Positions 44,122 through 55,323 are shown, counted from the stretch's first letter. The stretch: DNA of 64,000 nucleotides from Xylanibacter oryzae DSM 17970 (GCF_000585355.1 NZ_KK073873.1:248001-312000), one strand, 5' to 3'. The notes: generated from the sequence alone by a model not told the origin. Made by a program: numbers and translations.

Positions 44122-45802
44122 TAAACATTTCATAGCTCATAGTTTCAGACTATTCTGGAGTTATAACCCTTTGAAAATGGTTACGCTTTTTTCTATTACT
44201 ATTTTGCAGGGTTTTACTCAAGGTATATCTATTGTGCTTCTTATACCATTAATGGGTATGCTTGATCCATCAGCAGGAAATGGAAACGGGTGGACAAAAT
44301 TTTTGAAAAAGTTTTTGCAAACTTTTGGCGTTAACCTTAATATGACTGTAGTTATCATTTTCTTTGTTTTGTGCCTTTTCTTTGTGGCATTACTAAATTA
44401 TTTACAATCTGTTTTGCAATCAACATACCAGCAAGGATTTTCTTATGAAATGAGAAAAAAGCTTTTTAAAAAAATAATTATGAGTGATTGGCAATTTCTT
44501 AATGGTAAAAGTAAACATAATCATATACAGATACTAACAACTGAAATACCAAAGATGACGACATATTATTACTATTATCTAGGATTGTCATCTAAAGCTC
44601 TTTTTATTGTAGCTCATATTATTGTTGCGTTGTCTATTTCTGTACAGTTTACGCTATATGTAACATTTATTGGAGTGGCTTTACTTTTTATACTTCGCAG
44701 ATACTTGCTAAATGCCAGAAAATATGGTAGTATAAATGTACAGGCATTCCGTAATATGCTAAAGCGTATTGATGATTTCTGGACAACTGTAAAACTAGCA
44801 AAAGTTCATAACTCAGAATCATTCTTCTATCAGAAGTTTGCAGAGTCAAATACTCAAATGTTGCACTATCAAAATAAACAATCAAAGAATAGTGCTGCAC
44901 CTGTTTTCATATTTACATGTACTGGAGTTATAGCGTTGGTAATGATAATTTATATCGCTTATGGACAGGTTCATTTACCATTTCAATCTTTGTTTATCTT
45001 GATTTTACTTTTTGCACGTATCTTTCCTCAGTTCATTGGCATTAATGGAGATGTAAATATGGTGTACTCTTTATCAAGTTCTGCAAAGTTAGTACTTGAT
45101 TTAGATGGAGAGATGGATGAGAAAGAATTTTCAATTGAGAATGTTCCTTCCTCTATTAATTTTAAACAAACAATAGAATTAAGTCATATTAGTTTTGGTT
45201 ATCATAAAGGTCACAACTTGTTTTCTGATTTTTCTGTCTCTATTAAAGCTAATCAAATAACAGGAATAGTTGGACGGTCGGGTTGTGGAAAAACAACATT
45301 TATTGATATCCTATCAGGTTTACAACAGCCTTTTTCCGGTGAATTGCTGGTAGATGGGAAGAAGATAACAGAATATTTTATGCCTGCATGGAGAAGCATG
45401 ATTGGTTATCTTCCTCAAGATTCTTTTTTCTTAGATGGAACCATTCGTGATAATTTGATAATGGATTCGAAACAAAATATTGACGATCAGGTTGTTTGGG
45501 ACATTTTAAAATCTGTAAATGCTTATGATCTAGTAAAATCTGAAGAAAAGGGCCTTGATACTGAGATAATAAATTATCAATATCATTTTTCGGGTGGTGA
45601 GAGACAGCGATTAGCTTTGGCGCGAACATTGCTTCGATACCCTAAATTACTATTACTTGATGAGGCTACATCTGCTTTAGATACTAATAATGAAATGATA
45701 ATTATGAATTGTCTTTCACGTTTGAAACATGATGTTACAATCGTTTTTGTTACACACCATAAGGGACTGTCATCTTATTTTGACCAGATTATTAATTTAT
45801 AA
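44114..45802 (+). CDS. ABC transporter, lasso peptide exporter (D protein)
   Basis: 562 aa, a fused half-transporter: six membrane helices (~15-300) then the ATPase with Walker A GRSGCGKTT, signature FSGGERQ and Walker B LLLLDEATSALD. A strong Shine-Dalgarno AGGAGG at 44101-44106 precedes the ATG. In lasso clusters the D protein exports the mature peptide and gives self-immunity. There is no peptidase C39 domain, consistent with leader removal by B2. Confidence 0.88.
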   Translation: MSDKHFIAHSFRLFWSYNPLKMVTLFSITILQGFTQGISIVLLIPLMGMLDPSAGNGNGWTKFLKKFLQTFGVNLNMTVVIIFFVLCLFFVALLNYLQSVLQSTYQQGFSYEMRKKLFKKIIMSDWQFLNGKSKHNHIQILTTEIPKMTTYYYYYLGLSSKALFIVAHIIVALSISVQFTLYVTFIGVALLFILRRYLLNARKYGSINVQAFRNMLKRIDDFWTTVKLAKVHNSESFFYQKFAESNTQMLHYQNKQSKNSAAPVFIFTCTGVIALVMIIYIAYGQVHLPFQSLFILILLFARIFPQFIGINGDVNMVYSLSSSAKLVLDLDGEMDEKEFSIENVPSSINFKQTIELSHISFGYHKGHNLFSDFSVSIKANQITGIVGRSGCGKTTFIDILSGLQQPFSGELLVDGKKITEYFMPAWRSMIGYLPQDSFFLDGTIRDNLIMDSKQNIDDQVVWDILKSVNAYDLVKSEEKGLDTEIINYQYHFSGGERQRLALARTLLRYPKLLLLDEATSALDTNNEMIIMNCLSRLKHDVTIVFVTHHKGLSSYFDQIINL

Positions 45803-45830
45803 GGTAATATACAGCCTTGCATAATGAAAT

Positions 45831-45860
45831 AAATCCCGGGCTGTGTCTAGTCCGGGATTT
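45831..45860. terminator. Terminator between the lasso exporter and pgi
   Basis: AAATCCCGG (45831-45839) pairs with CCGGGATTT (45852-45860), between two converging genes. T-runs are weak on both sides, better on the minus strand (ATTTATTTC). Confidence 0.65.
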
Positions 45861-45913
45861 ATAATAAACGTTTAAAGATATGCCTTTGGCATTCCTATTA
45901 TCTTATAATATTG

Positions 45914-47272
45914 TTATGCTTCTTTAGAGAGGCGTTCTTTTATCGCTTTGCTGTCTGCCTCATAACCAGGTTTGTCGAGAAGGGCAAACATATTCTTTTT
46001 GTATGCCTCTACTCCAGGTTGATTGAATGGGTTAACGCCTAGGAGATTACCACTGATACCACATGCTATTTCGAAGAAGTAAATCAACTGACCGATATAA
46101 TACTCATTCAACTTAGGAACAGATACACGGATGTTTGGTACACCACCGTCTACATGAGCAAGACGAGTACCTAATTCTGCCATTTTATTGACTTCATCAA
46201 CACGCTTCCCTGAAAGGAAGTTAAGGCCGTCAAGGTTTTCCTCATCTTTCGGGAATAGAAGTCTTTCATTGGTCTCTTCTACACTAATAACAGTTTCGTA
46301 TATAGTGCGTTCGCCTTCTTGTATCCATTGACCCATAGAGTGAAGATCAGTAGTAAAATCGCATGATGCAGGGAAGATACCTTTATTCTCTTTTCCTTCA
46401 CTTTCGCCAAAAAGCTGTTTCCACCACTCACTGATGAAGTGGAGTTTAGGCTGGAAGTTGACCATAATCTCAATTTTCTTGCCTGCCTGAGAATACAGAC
46501 CGTTGCGAACAGCTGCATAGATTGCTGCTGGATTTTCTGCGAAAGGAACATCTTTGCCACATGCTTTCTCCATACCAGTAGCACCACTTACCAGGCTTGT
46601 AATGTCAAAACCTGCACATGCAATAGGGAGCAGACCTACCGGAGTAAGAACAGAGAAACGGCCTCCTATATTGTCTGGAATTATAAATGTAGTGTATCCT
46701 TCTTTGTCGGCAGCAGCACGTGCAGCACCTTTATGTGCATCTGTGACTGCTACGATAACTTTTTTAGCTTCTTCTTTTCCTCTCTGTGCCTCGCACTGCT
46801 TCTTAAGTAGGCGGAATGTAAGAGCAGTCTCTGTTGTTGTACCTGATTTGGATATGTTTATCACACCGAATTTCTTTCCGGCAAGGTATGTAGTCAGTTC
46901 AAAGAGATAGTCTTCGCCTATATTGTTGCCTGCAAAAACAATAGTTGGATTTTTCTTGTCACCGACGAGCCATGAGAAAGAGTTTCCTAATGCCTCAATA
47001 ACGGCTCTGGCTCCAAGGTAGCTGCCACCAATGCCTGCTACAACTATAACTTCGCAGTTTGCTCTCAGTACGTTGGCACAATCCTGTATTTCTTTTAAGA
47101 ACGAAGAAGTTATTGATGATGGCAAATGAAGCCATCCCAGAAAGTCGTTGCCTGGGCATGTACCGTTCTCAAGAGCTTCTTGAGCGGCTTTAACATGTGG
47201 CTCATACGATTTGATAGCGCCCTCGTTTAGAAATTGGGCGGCTTTAGTAATGTCTAAGCTGATACTTTTCAT
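45914..47272 (-). CDS. pgi: Glucose-6-phosphate isomerase
   Basis: 452 aa, the short bacterial type. The sugar isomerase motifs [17 protein letters not shown] and [17 protein letters not shown] bind the phosphate, and [14 protein letters not shown] follows. It interconverts glucose 6-phosphate and fructose 6-phosphate in the cytoplasm. It is the last gene of a minus-strand run lysS-gpsA-pgi with short gaps (30 bp and 10 bp). Confidence 0.95.
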   Translation of the reverse strand: MKSISLDITKAAQFLNEGAIKSYEPHVKAAQEALENGTCPGNDFLGWLHLPSSITSSFLKEIQDCANVLRANCEVIVVAGIGGSYLGARAVIEALGNSFSWLVGDKKNPTIVFAGNNIGEDYLFELTTYLAGKKFGVINISKSGTTTETALTFRLLKKQCEAQRGKEEAKKVIVAVTDAHKGAARAAADKEGYTTFIIPDNIGGRFSVLTPVGLLPIACAGFDITSLVSGATGMEKACGKDVPFAENPAAIYAAVRNGLYSQAGKKIEIMVNFQPKLHFISEWWKQLFGESEGKENKGIFPASCDFTTDLHSMGQWIQEGERTIYETVISVEETNERLLFPKDEENLDGLNFLSGKRVDEVNKMAELGTRLAHVDGGVPNIRVSVPKLNEYYIGQLIYFFEIACGISGNLLGVNPFNQPGVEAYKKNMFALLDKPGYEADSKAIKERLSKEA

Positions 47273-47302
47273 AATGTTTACTATTTAGAGTATTGTAATG
47301 TT

Positions 47303-48298
47303 TTATCTAAAAGAGTCGGTGAGGAGTTTTATCTCTACCTGTGGTGATATACGCTCATACAATATGTTGTATATCGCATCTAATATAGGCATATTGACAT
47401 GGCAGTGGCGGTTGATCTCTTTCATACATTTAGTACCAAAGAACCCCTCTGCTATCATCTCCATTTCTATCTGTGCACTCTTTACGCTATAGCCTTTGCC
47501 TATCATCGTTCCAAATACACGGTTTCGTGAAAAATTGGAATACCCTGTTACTAAAAGGTCGCCAAGATATACACTATCGTCTACATTTCGGTCTATTGGA
47601 TGCACTGTACGTAGAAATCTTGACATCTCTTGTATAGAGTTAGACATAAGGACGGACTGGAAATTGTCTCCATACTTCAGTCCACTGCATATACCTGCGG
47701 CTATTGCATACACATTCTTTAATACGGATGCGTATTCAATTCCGACAACATCGCTGCTTGTCTTTGTCTTTATATAATCGCTGGTCAATATGTCTGCAAA
47801 TGCTTGAGCCTTTTCATTGTCAGAACATCCCACTGTAAGATAGGAGAGGCGTTCAAGGGCTACCTCTTCTGCATGAGATGGACCTCCAAGGCAAGCTAGA
47901 TTGCTGTAAGGCACATCGTATACTTGATGAAAATATTCACTACAGACTAGATTTTCGTCAGGGACAATACCCTTGATAGCTGTAATGATAAATTTGTCCT
48001 TTATGCGGGTCTTTAGTTTTTTTAGATGATTTTTTAGATATGGTGAAGGTGTTACGAACACCAGTGTGTCGTAAGTATCTACTATCTTATTAATATCCGT
48101 TGAGAAAGAGAGTTCGTTGACATCGAAATGTACACCAATAAGATATGCCGGGTTGTGACCAAGACGTCTGAAATCGTCTATACGGTCTTCCCTACGCATA
48201 TACCAACCCAATTGGTGCGTATGCTGAACTACAATCTTTGCAATTGCTGTTGCCCAGCTACCTCCTCCGATTATCGCTATTTTACCGCAATCGTACAC
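47303..48298 (-). CDS. gpsA: Glycerol-3-phosphate dehydrogenase [NAD(P)+]
   Basis: 331 aa. The Rossmann motif IAIIGGGSWATAIAK is at the N-terminus and the catalytic Lys region ALKNVYAIAAGICSGLKYGDN is central (here VLKNVYAI). It makes sn-glycerol 3-phosphate for phospholipid synthesis. The start codon is GTG at 48298; no ATG fits. It is 10 bp downstream of lysS. Confidence 0.94.
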   Translation of the reverse strand: MYDCGKIAIIGGGSWATAIAKIVVQHTHQLGWYMRREDRIDDFRRLGHNPAYLIGVHFDVNELSFSTDINKIVDTYDTLVFVTPSPYLKNHLKKLKTRIKDKFIITAIKGIVPDENLVCSEYFHQVYDVPYSNLACLGGPSHAEEVALERLSYLTVGCSDNEKAQAFADILTSDYIKTKTSSDVVGIEYASVLKNVYAIAAGICSGLKYGDNFQSVLMSNSIQEMSRFLRTVHPIDRNVDDSVYLGDLLVTGYSNFSRNRVFGTMIGKGYSVKSAQIEMEMIAEGFFGTKCMKEINRHCHVNMPILDAIYNILYERISPQVEIKLLTDSFR

Positions 48299-48308
48299 TT
48301 CTTTTGTT

Positions 48309-50036
48309 TTAGAGTTTAGAATTCTCTATCCAAAGAGCTACTTCGTCAACTTTAGGATTGTCGTAGCCCAATTTATATTTTTTGTTGATGCCGCAGACAT
48401 CCATCTGCAGTTTCTGTGGATTGACATCTTTAATATCTGATATGAGATTGTAACCGCTTTTGTTTAATACAGCTACCCAATCTTCTGATACACCGATTTT
48501 GGCCCATTCTGCAATGCTGCTTTTGGGCATCTTCTTCTCAGGGCGCATCTGTGGGAACAGAAGAACCTCCTGAATTGTAGATTTACCGGTCATTAGCATT
48601 ACAAGGCGGTCTATACCAATACCTATACCGCTAGTAGGAGGCATACCATACTGCAAAGCACGTAAAAAGTCCTGATCAATGAGCATTGCTTCGTCATCGC
48701 CTTTGTCTGCAAGGGCCATCTGCTCTTTGAAACGCTCTTCCTGATCAATTGGGTCGTTAAGCTCTGAGTATGCGTTGGCAAGTTCTTTACCGTTTACCAT
48801 AAGTTCAAAACGTTCTGTAAGTCCCGGTTTAGAACGGTGCATCTTTGTTAGTGGAGACATCTCAACAGGATAATCTATTATGAAGGTTGGCTGTACGTAG
48901 GTTCCTTCGCAGAACTCACCGAAGATCTCATCAATAAGCTTTCCTTTGCCCATGGTGTCGTCAATCTCCATATTCAGCTTTTTGCATACTTCGCGGATTT
49001 CAGATTCTTCCATGCCATTAAGGTCATAGCCTGTCTTTTCCTTTATTGCGTCAAGAATAGGCAAACGGCGGAATGGGGCTTTGAAACTTATCGTCTTACC
49101 GTCAAATACGCTTTCATCTTTGCCGTTTACAGCGATACATATAGTCTCAAGTAACTTTTCAGTGAAGGACATCATCCAATTGTAATCCTTATACTGGACG
49201 TAAAGTTCCATACACGTAAATTCAGGATTGTGGAATCTGTCCATTCCTTCGTTACGGAAGTTCTTTCCTATTTCGTATACTCCCTCAAATCCGCCTACGA
49301 TAAGGCGCTTGAGGTATAGCTCTGTTGCTATTCGGAGATATAGGTCAATATCAAGAGAATTGTGATGCGTTATGAATGGACGTGCACTGGCACCGCCTGG
49401 GATAGACTGAAGAGTAGGTGTCTCTACCTCTGTATAGCCTGCTTCGTTAAAATAGTTGCGCATAGTTTCTAATACCTTTGCGCGTTTCATGAATGTATCC
49501 TTTACACCTTCGTTTACAATCAGGTCTACATAGCGCTGACGGAAACGGAGCTCAGGATCGTCAAATTTATCATATGCCACGCCATCTTTGTATTTTACAA
49601 TTGGCAATGGTTTAAGACTCTTTGATAATAGCGTAAGGCTTTGTGCATGTATAGAAATCTCACCTGTCTGTGTTTTGAATACGAAACCTTTGATACCTAT
49701 GAAGTCACCAATATCAAGCAGACGTTTGAATACTGCATTATATAGATCTTTGTTATCGTCTGGACAAATGTCATCACGGGTAACATAAACTTGAATTCTA
49801 CCTTTTGAATCCTGGATTTCAGCAAAAGATGCCTTTCCCATTACACGGCGGCTCATGAGTCGTCCGGCTATGCATACTTCGCGTTTCTCGTCATTCTTGA
49901 AGTCTGCTTTTATATCCGTAGAAAAAGCATTGGTTGGATACTCAGCAGCAGGATACGGGTCAATACCCATATTGCGCAGTTCTTGAAGACTTTGGCGTCT
50001 TACAATTTCCTGTTCACTTAATTCTAAAACGTTCAT
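48309..50036 (-). CDS. lysS: Lysyl-tRNA synthetase, class II
   Basis: 575 aa. An OB-fold anticodon-binding domain (~45-150) precedes the class II core with motif 2 (YEIGKNFRNEGMDRFHNPEF) and motif 3 (GIGIGIDRLVML). A C-terminal ~70-residue extension (SIAEWAKIGVSEDWVAVLNK and on) is common in Bacteroidota. It charges tRNA-Lys. It is the first gene of the operon with gpsA and pgi. Confidence 0.96.
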   Translation of the reverse strand: MNVLELSEQEIVRRQSLQELRNMGIDPYPAAEYPTNAFSTDIKADFKNDEKREVCIAGRLMSRRVMGKASFAEIQDSKGRIQVYVTRDDICPDDNKDLYNAVFKRLLDIGDFIGIKGFVFKTQTGEISIHAQSLTLLSKSLKPLPIVKYKDGVAYDKFDDPELRFRQRYVDLIVNEGVKDTFMKRAKVLETMRNYFNEAGYTEVETPTLQSIPGGASARPFITHHNSLDIDLYLRIATELYLKRLIVGGFEGVYEIGKNFRNEGMDRFHNPEFTCMELYVQYKDYNWMMSFTEKLLETICIAVNGKDESVFDGKTISFKAPFRRLPILDAIKEKTGYDLNGMEESEIREVCKKLNMEIDDTMGKGKLIDEIFGEFCEGTYVQPTFIIDYPVEMSPLTKMHRSKPGLTERFELMVNGKELANAYSELNDPIDQEERFKEQMALADKGDDEAMLIDQDFLRALQYGMPPTSGIGIGIDRLVMLMTGKSTIQEVLLFPQMRPEKKMPKSSIAEWAKIGVSEDWVAVLNKSGYNLISDIKDVNPQKLQMDVCGINKKYKLGYDNPKVDEVALWIENSKL

Positions 50037-50283
50037 TTTTATTGAATATATTCACTTTGATGGGTGCAAAATTAATAAATAATTTTGAAAGGACATACTA
50101 TTTTTGCTTTTTTATATTACGATGCTCTACAAACACATATTTTAAATGTAAATGTATTATTATTGTTTTTGTTAAAATTAGCTAAAAAAGACATGCGGAT
50201 AAAGAAAATATATTATATTTGTGATGTAATAAAAATGTTACGAGAGGAAAATAAGTTACTGGATTTATAAAATACTATAAGCT

Positions 50284-51270
50284 ATGGATTTATATACAAA
50301 TAAGACACGTGTAATAGGGGTAGACATAAGTCTGGAACGCACGTCTTTCGCGATTGTCGATGTTAGGGGTCATGTCATAGCCAGTTCTGATATATGTACT
50401 CAGGATTATCCTGAAATAGATGGTTTTATAGTTGCACTTTGTGATGCGATTACCAAACTTGTAGATGATAATGGTGGTTTCGAAACGGTAAGATCTGTCG
50501 GTATGAGTTGTCCTAGCGGAAATTTCAAAACAGGTAGTGTTGAGAATTCTCCTAATATGCCATGGAAAGGGTCAATACCAATAGCCGCAATGGTGAGGGA
50601 CCGACTAGGACTAGCTGTAGCTATAACAAATGATAGTGTGGCAATAGCTTTCGGTGAATTGTCGTTTGGAAGTGCTCATGGATTGACTAATTTTGCAATT
50701 GTCACTATTGGTCATGGTCTTGGATGCTCTATATTCAGTGAACGAAGACTGGTAGGTGGTAATAATGGTTTTGCCGGCGAATTGGGACATACGTGTGTGG
50801 TAGACAACGGAAGAAAATGCGAATGTGGACTGAAAGGATGTCTTGAAACTTATGTGGCTGAAAAAGGTATATTAAGAACTGCCCGTGAACTTATGGAGGG
50901 GAGTGACAGACCTTCATTGATGAGGAACTACAGTATAACAAAACTTACGCCTAAGGAGATAACAGATTGTTGTAACAAGGGTGATGAGATGGCTAAAGAG
51001 GTATACCGTAAAACAGGATATATCCTTGGTATTTCTCTTGCTAATCTTGCCGCAATAATAGACCCTGAAGCAATAATACTGGCTGGTGGTATCGTTCATG
51101 CCGGTAAATGGTTGGTAGAACCTACTTATCAGAGTTTTCAGGAACATTTGTTCCATAATATAAGGGGTAAAGTTAAATTGATACGTTCGGCTTTGAATGA
51201 CCGGGAGAGGGATGTTCTTGGTGCTAGTGCCCTTGCTTGGAATGTAAAGGAGTATTCTTTATTTAAGTAA
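50284..51270 (+). CDS. ROK family sugar kinase (probable glucokinase)
   Basis: 328 aa. The ATP phosphate motif GVDISLERTSFAIVDVRG, the sugar-binding GFAGELGHTCV and the zinc motif CECGLKGCLETY define a ROK kinase; no DNA-binding domain is present, so it is an enzyme, not a repressor. Glucose or a similar hexose is the likely substrate. It stands upstream of the menaquinone genes but need not belong with them. Confidence 0.88.
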   Translation: MDLYTNKTRVIGVDISLERTSFAIVDVRGHVIASSDICTQDYPEIDGFIVALCDAITKLVDDNGGFETVRSVGMSCPSGNFKTGSVENSPNMPWKGSIPIAAMVRDRLGLAVAITNDSVAIAFGELSFGSAHGLTNFAIVTIGHGLGCSIFSERRLVGGNNGFAGELGHTCVVDNGRKCECGLKGCLETYVAEKGILRTARELMEGSDRPSLMRNYSITKLTPKEITDCCNKGDEMAKEVYRKTGYILGISLANLAAIIDPEAIILAGGIVHAGKWLVEPTYQSFQEHLFHNIRGKVKLIRSALNDRERDVLGASALAWNVKEYSLFK

Positions 51271-51295
51271 TTAACTAATTAAGAAATAAAAATAA

Positions 51296-51709
51296 TTGAA
51301 GATAGATAATTTATTAAAGCAAATGGCTGAAAAGCCTGATTTGTCTAGCGCCCTCGGAATGGAATTTGTTCCAACTTCCGAGGACGATATTTGTATGGCG
51401 CGTATGCATGTGGATGAACGTAACCGTCAACCTTTTGGCTTCTTAAGTGGAGGAGCTACTTTGGCTTTGGCTGAAACTTTGGCTGGATTTGGATCTACGT
51501 GCCTTTGTCCTGATCAGATATCTATGGGCATAAATGTAAGTGGACAGCATTTAAAAGCTGCTGTTGAGGGTGATACCGTTATAGCGAAGGCTACTCTTAA
51601 ACACAAGGGGAACACTATTCATGTATGGGATGTGGAAGTAAAAAATTCGGCCGGTGAACTAATCTCTACTGTTAGTGTTACTAATTATATAATTAATAAG
51701 AACAAATAA
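51296..51709 (+). CDS. Hotdog-fold thioesterase, probable DHNA-CoA thioesterase
   Basis: 137 aa with a TTG start at 51296; ATG 51323 would shorten it by nine residues. The hotdog core FGFLSGGATLALAETLAGFGS has the catalytic Glu of LAET, while the usual His-Gly-Gly is Ser-Gly-Gly. Its stop overlaps the menF start by one base. That context suggests hydrolysis of 1,4-dihydroxy-2-naphthoyl-CoA, the step after MenB (MenI role, inferred). Confidence 0.78.
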   Translation: MKIDNLLKQMAEKPDLSSALGMEFVPTSEDDICMARMHVDERNRQPFGFLSGGATLALAETLAGFGSTCLCPDQISMGINVSGQHLKAAVEGDTVIAKATLKHKGNTIHVWDVEVKNSAGELISTVSVTNYIINKNK

Positions 51710-52803
51710 TGTCGTCATTTGCTTTATATCGTTTTCCACATGAAAACTACTGCACATTGCTGAGTCAGAAAATGCGACAGCCTATTGAGTTGTTGTCATA
51801 CTCTGATTTAAGTGGAAAAGAGGGGTTCGTTATAGCACCTTTTAATGCATCAAAGGATGAACCAATATTGTTGCTCGAATCAGAAAAGACTAAAAAAATT
51901 CTGTTAAGCGATTTTGATTATACTTTTAAGAATAGTAACTCTGATAGCGAAAACTATTTTGATGCAGTATACGAAGGGGCTGAAAGACTGAAATATACGG
52001 TCGACTATGAGAATTTCTCTTCGCAGATTGCAAGTGGAAAGTTTAGTAAAATAGTTTTAGCACGTCGTAAGGTAGTTAAAAGTAAATTGGAAATAGCCCC
52101 TGAGGAGCTTTTCAAAAGAGCATGCAAGCTATACCCGCGTATGTTTATTGCTCTTGTACATACTGAACGCAGTGGAACATGGTTAACTGCGTCGCCTGAG
52201 ATTCTGTTGGAAGGACATGAAAGAAATTGGCGTACAATTGCTTTGGCAGGAACAATGAAATTGGAAGGTTGTCAGCTCAATTTCGATGCATCTAATGAAA
52301 TGTGTGACTCTGACATGATAAAATGGAGTGATAAAAACATACAGGAACAAGGATACGTGGCTAAATATATCAAGGAATGTCTTGACAAGTTCTCTAATAA
52401 TGTTGTGGAGGAAGGTCCTTTTACAGTACGTGCCGGTAATTTAGTGCATCTGAGAAGTAATTTTGATTTTACTTTGCAGACCTCTGATAATATTGGTGAA
52501 CTTATAAATTCTCTACATCCAACTCCTGCTGTATGCGGACTACCTAAAGATACAGCACGTAGGTTTATACTTAAAAATGAAAGTGTTCCTAGACATTATT
52601 ATAGTGGATTTATGGGACCTCTGAACACTCAGTATGGAACTCATCTATACGTATCTTTAAGATGTATGAATATAGAGGGACGTACTTATAAATTGCATGC
52701 AGGAGGAGGTCTTGTAAAGAATAGTGAAGAGGCTATGGAATGGAAGGAAACAGAAGATAAAATTGAAACAATGGGAAAATGTTTAGTGACAAAGAAAATA
52801 TAA
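51709..52803 (+). CDS. menF: Isochorismate synthase
   Basis: 364 aa of the chorismate-binding family. Conserved parts include FSKIVLARRKVV, WLTASPEILLEG, TIALAGTMK and, near the end, HLYVSLRCMNIEGRTYKLHA followed by GGGLVKNS. It converts chorismate to isochorismate, the first committed step of menaquinone synthesis. It is slightly short at the N-terminus, as common for Bacteroidota MenF, and overlaps menD by 25 bp. Confidence 0.9.
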   Translation: MSSFALYRFPHENYCTLLSQKMRQPIELLSYSDLSGKEGFVIAPFNASKDEPILLLESEKTKKILLSDFDYTFKNSNSDSENYFDAVYEGAERLKYTVDYENFSSQIASGKFSKIVLARRKVVKSKLEIAPEELFKRACKLYPRMFIALVHTERSGTWLTASPEILLEGHERNWRTIALAGTMKLEGCQLNFDASNEMCDSDMIKWSDKNIQEQGYVAKYIKECLDKFSNNVVEEGPFTVRAGNLVHLRSNFDFTLQTSDNIGELINSLHPTPAVCGLPKDTARRFILKNESVPRHYYSGFMGPLNTQYGTHLYVSLRCMNIEGRTYKLHAGGGLVKNSEEAMEWKETEDKIETMGKCLVTKKI

Positions 52804-54470
52804 ACATACTTACGTCGCTACTGAAAGCGCACGGAGTAAAAAGGGCTGTAGTATGCCCTGGATCAAGAAATGCTGCAATTGTTCATAATCTAAATGAATG
52901 TGACGGAATTGTATGCTATCCGGTTACGGACGAAAGAAGTGCCGGATTTTATGCTTTGGGCATGATTTTGGCTTCTGCAGAACCTGTGGCTGTTTGTGTT
53001 ACATCCGGTACGGCGTTGCTTAATCTCGCCCCTGCTGTAGCTGAAGCTTATTATCAGCATTTGCCTCTTATTGTAATCTCAGCAGATCGTCCAAAGGCTT
53101 GGATAGGACAACTGGATGGACAGACATTGCCTCAACCTGGTGCGTTTGGCCATTTTGTAATTGGGTGCGTATCATTACCAGAACCGCATAACAAAGAGGA
53201 ACATTGGTACTGTAACAGATTAGTGAATGAGGCCTTAATTAAAATGAAAATGAAAGGTGGTGGCCCAGTACATATTAATGTTCCGATAACAGAACCTTTG
53301 TTTTCTTTTAATACAGATAAATTGTCAGAAGAAAGAAAAATATCATATATACCTTCTATCGTAGACACACAGATAGTGTCTAGAGATATGATAACTGACT
53401 TTTTTGAGGCAAGGAGCCCGATGGTCGTGATTGGGCAGTTGCCTTATTGCAATGGTAAGGGAATACAGCTTGCCAATATAGAACAATATGCAATGGTAAT
53501 AAGGGAACCATTGTCTCCATTCCAATCTAATTTGCCATTTGATGAGGTATTACATAAAATTGGAGCTAATGAAGATTATATGCCAGATTTTATCTTGTAT
53601 ATTGGAGGTACTCTTGTAAGCAAACGTATAAAAAAATTTTTGCGTAAAGCTGAAAATGCGGAATGCTGGCAGGTTACTGAAGATGGTGAGGTACATGATA
53701 CTTTTATGAACCTTACAGGAATTATTGAGGCAGACCCTTTTGATGTTCTTACAATATTGGATAATAGTATAAAAAATAGTTGTATGGCTGATGATACTGA
53801 TGCAGCTGATTTACTAGAGAATTCTCCGTTAGCATTCAGACAAAGGTGGCAAGAGCAAATAGATTATGCTGTAAAGCATATGATGGAATATATACCTCGA
53901 TATTCAGAGATGATGGCTGTATATCAGTTTGAGATGCAGTTGGGAGATGTCGATTATGATTATAAGATACATTATGCTAATAGTATGCCTGTTCGTTTAG
54001 GTATTATATATTCAGAAAGTGATTATCTGTATGTAAACAGAGGTGTTAATGGTATTGAAGGGAGTTTATCTACTGCTGCTGGTTTTTCGGTAGTTTCTGA
54101 GGATATGGTATTTTGCGTGATAGGTGATTTAAGTTTCTTTTATGACCAAAACGCTTTGTGGAATCAAAATATAGGAGGAAACTTAAGAATATTACTTCTA
54201 AATAATAATAGTGGTGGAATTTTTAAAAATTTAAAAGGATTATCTGATAGCCCTGTTTGTAAAACAATGGTTGCAGCAAGTCATAGAACTAGCGCACATG
54301 GTATATGTGATGAAAATAACATCGGTTATATTTGTGCCCATAATGAAAAAGAGTTGCAAGAAAATATGTGTAAATTTATGAATTCAGGCAGTAGTCGTCC
54401 CCTTTTGTTTGAAGTTTTTACAGATCCAGACGAAGATGCTAGAGTTTATAAGGAATACTATAACTATTAA
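52779..54470 (+). CDS. menD: SEPHCHC synthase (MenD)
   Basis: 563 aa thiamine-diphosphate enzyme. VVCPGSRNAAIVHNL and VTDERSAGFYALGMILAS are MenD N-terminal motifs; the C-terminal GDLSFFYDQNALWNQ with LLNNNSGGIFKNL is the diphosphate/Mg site. It joins 2-oxoglutarate to isochorismate. The start overlaps menF by 25 bp. Confidence 0.95.
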   Translation: MFSDKENINILTSLLKAHGVKRAVVCPGSRNAAIVHNLNECDGIVCYPVTDERSAGFYALGMILASAEPVAVCVTSGTALLNLAPAVAEAYYQHLPLIVISADRPKAWIGQLDGQTLPQPGAFGHFVIGCVSLPEPHNKEEHWYCNRLVNEALIKMKMKGGGPVHINVPITEPLFSFNTDKLSEERKISYIPSIVDTQIVSRDMITDFFEARSPMVVIGQLPYCNGKGIQLANIEQYAMVIREPLSPFQSNLPFDEVLHKIGANEDYMPDFILYIGGTLVSKRIKKFLRKAENAECWQVTEDGEVHDTFMNLTGIIEADPFDVLTILDNSIKNSCMADDTDAADLLENSPLAFRQRWQEQIDYAVKHMMEYIPRYSEMMAVYQFEMQLGDVDYDYKIHYANSMPVRLGIIYSESDYLYVNRGVNGIEGSLSTAAGFSVVSEDMVFCVIGDLSFFYDQNALWNQNIGGNLRILLLNNNSGGIFKNLKGLSDSPVCKTMVAASHRTSAHGICDENNIGYICAHNEKELQENMCKFMNSGSSRPLLFEVFTDPDEDARVYKEYYNY

Positions 54471-54495
54471 AATATAAAATTGAAATAAATTGGAT

Positions 54496-55317
54496 ATGGA
54501 AAAAAGAGTTTGGAAAACGATTAAGGATTTTGAAGAGATCCTGTTCGAAGAATATAACGGTATAGCTAAAATTACGATTAATCGTCCTAGATACCGTAAC
54601 GCATTTACTCCTAAGACAACTTGGGAAATGAGTCAGGCTTTTTCTTATTGTAGAGAAGCTCAGAATATAAGTATTGTAATATTGACAGGAGCAGGTGATA
54701 AGGCTTTCTGCTCTGGTGGAGATATGCATGTTAAAGGGCGTGGAGGATATGTTGGCGATGATGGAGTACCACGTCTTAATGTGCTTGATGTACAGAAACA
54801 AATTCGTTCTCTGCCAAAACCTGTCATTGCTATGGTTAATGGTTATGCTATTGGTGGCGGACATGTGTTACATCTTATGTGTGACCTTACTATTGCCAGC
54901 GAAAATGCCATATTTGGACAGACAGGTCCTAAGGTTGGATCGTTTGATGCTGGTTTTGGTGCTTCTTATCTAGCTCGTATAGTAGGACAGAAGAAGGCTC
55001 GCGAGATATGGTTTATGTGCAGACAATACTCTGCAGAAGAAGCTGAAAAAATGGGTATGGTAAATGCTGTTGTCCCATTTGATAAGCTTGAAGATACTTG
55101 TGTGGAGTGGGCTGAGACAATGATGGAGCGTAGTCCGTTGGCATTGAGAATGATTAAAGCTGGCCTTAATGCAGAATTAGATGGACAGGCTGGTATTCAG
55201 GAATTGGCCGGAGATGCAACAATGCTATATTATTTTCTGGATGAGGCACAAGAGGGAGGTAAAGCTTTCTTGGAAAAACGTAAACCAGACTTTAAAAAAT
55301 ATCCCAAATTGCCGTAA
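54496..55317 (+). CDS. menB: 1,4-dihydroxy-2-naphthoyl-CoA synthase
   Basis: 273 aa from ATG 54496 (a TTG two codons earlier is less likely). Crotonase fold with [17 protein letters not shown] (oxyanion/binding loop), [19 protein letters not shown] and [18 protein letters not shown], all characteristic of MenB. It closes the second ring of the naphthoquinone. It is the last plus-strand gene before a shared terminator. Confidence 0.95.
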   Translation: MEKRVWKTIKDFEEILFEEYNGIAKITINRPRYRNAFTPKTTWEMSQAFSYCREAQNISIVILTGAGDKAFCSGGDMHVKGRGGYVGDDGVPRLNVLDVQKQIRSLPKPVIAMVNGYAIGGGHVLHLMCDLTIASENAIFGQTGPKVGSFDAGFGASYLARIVGQKKAREIWFMCRQYSAEEAEKMGMVNAVVPFDKLEDTCVEWAETMMERSPLALRMIKAGLNAELDGQAGIQELAGDATMLYYFLDEAQEGGKAFLEKRKPDFKKYPKLP

Positions 55318-55323
55318 AATAAT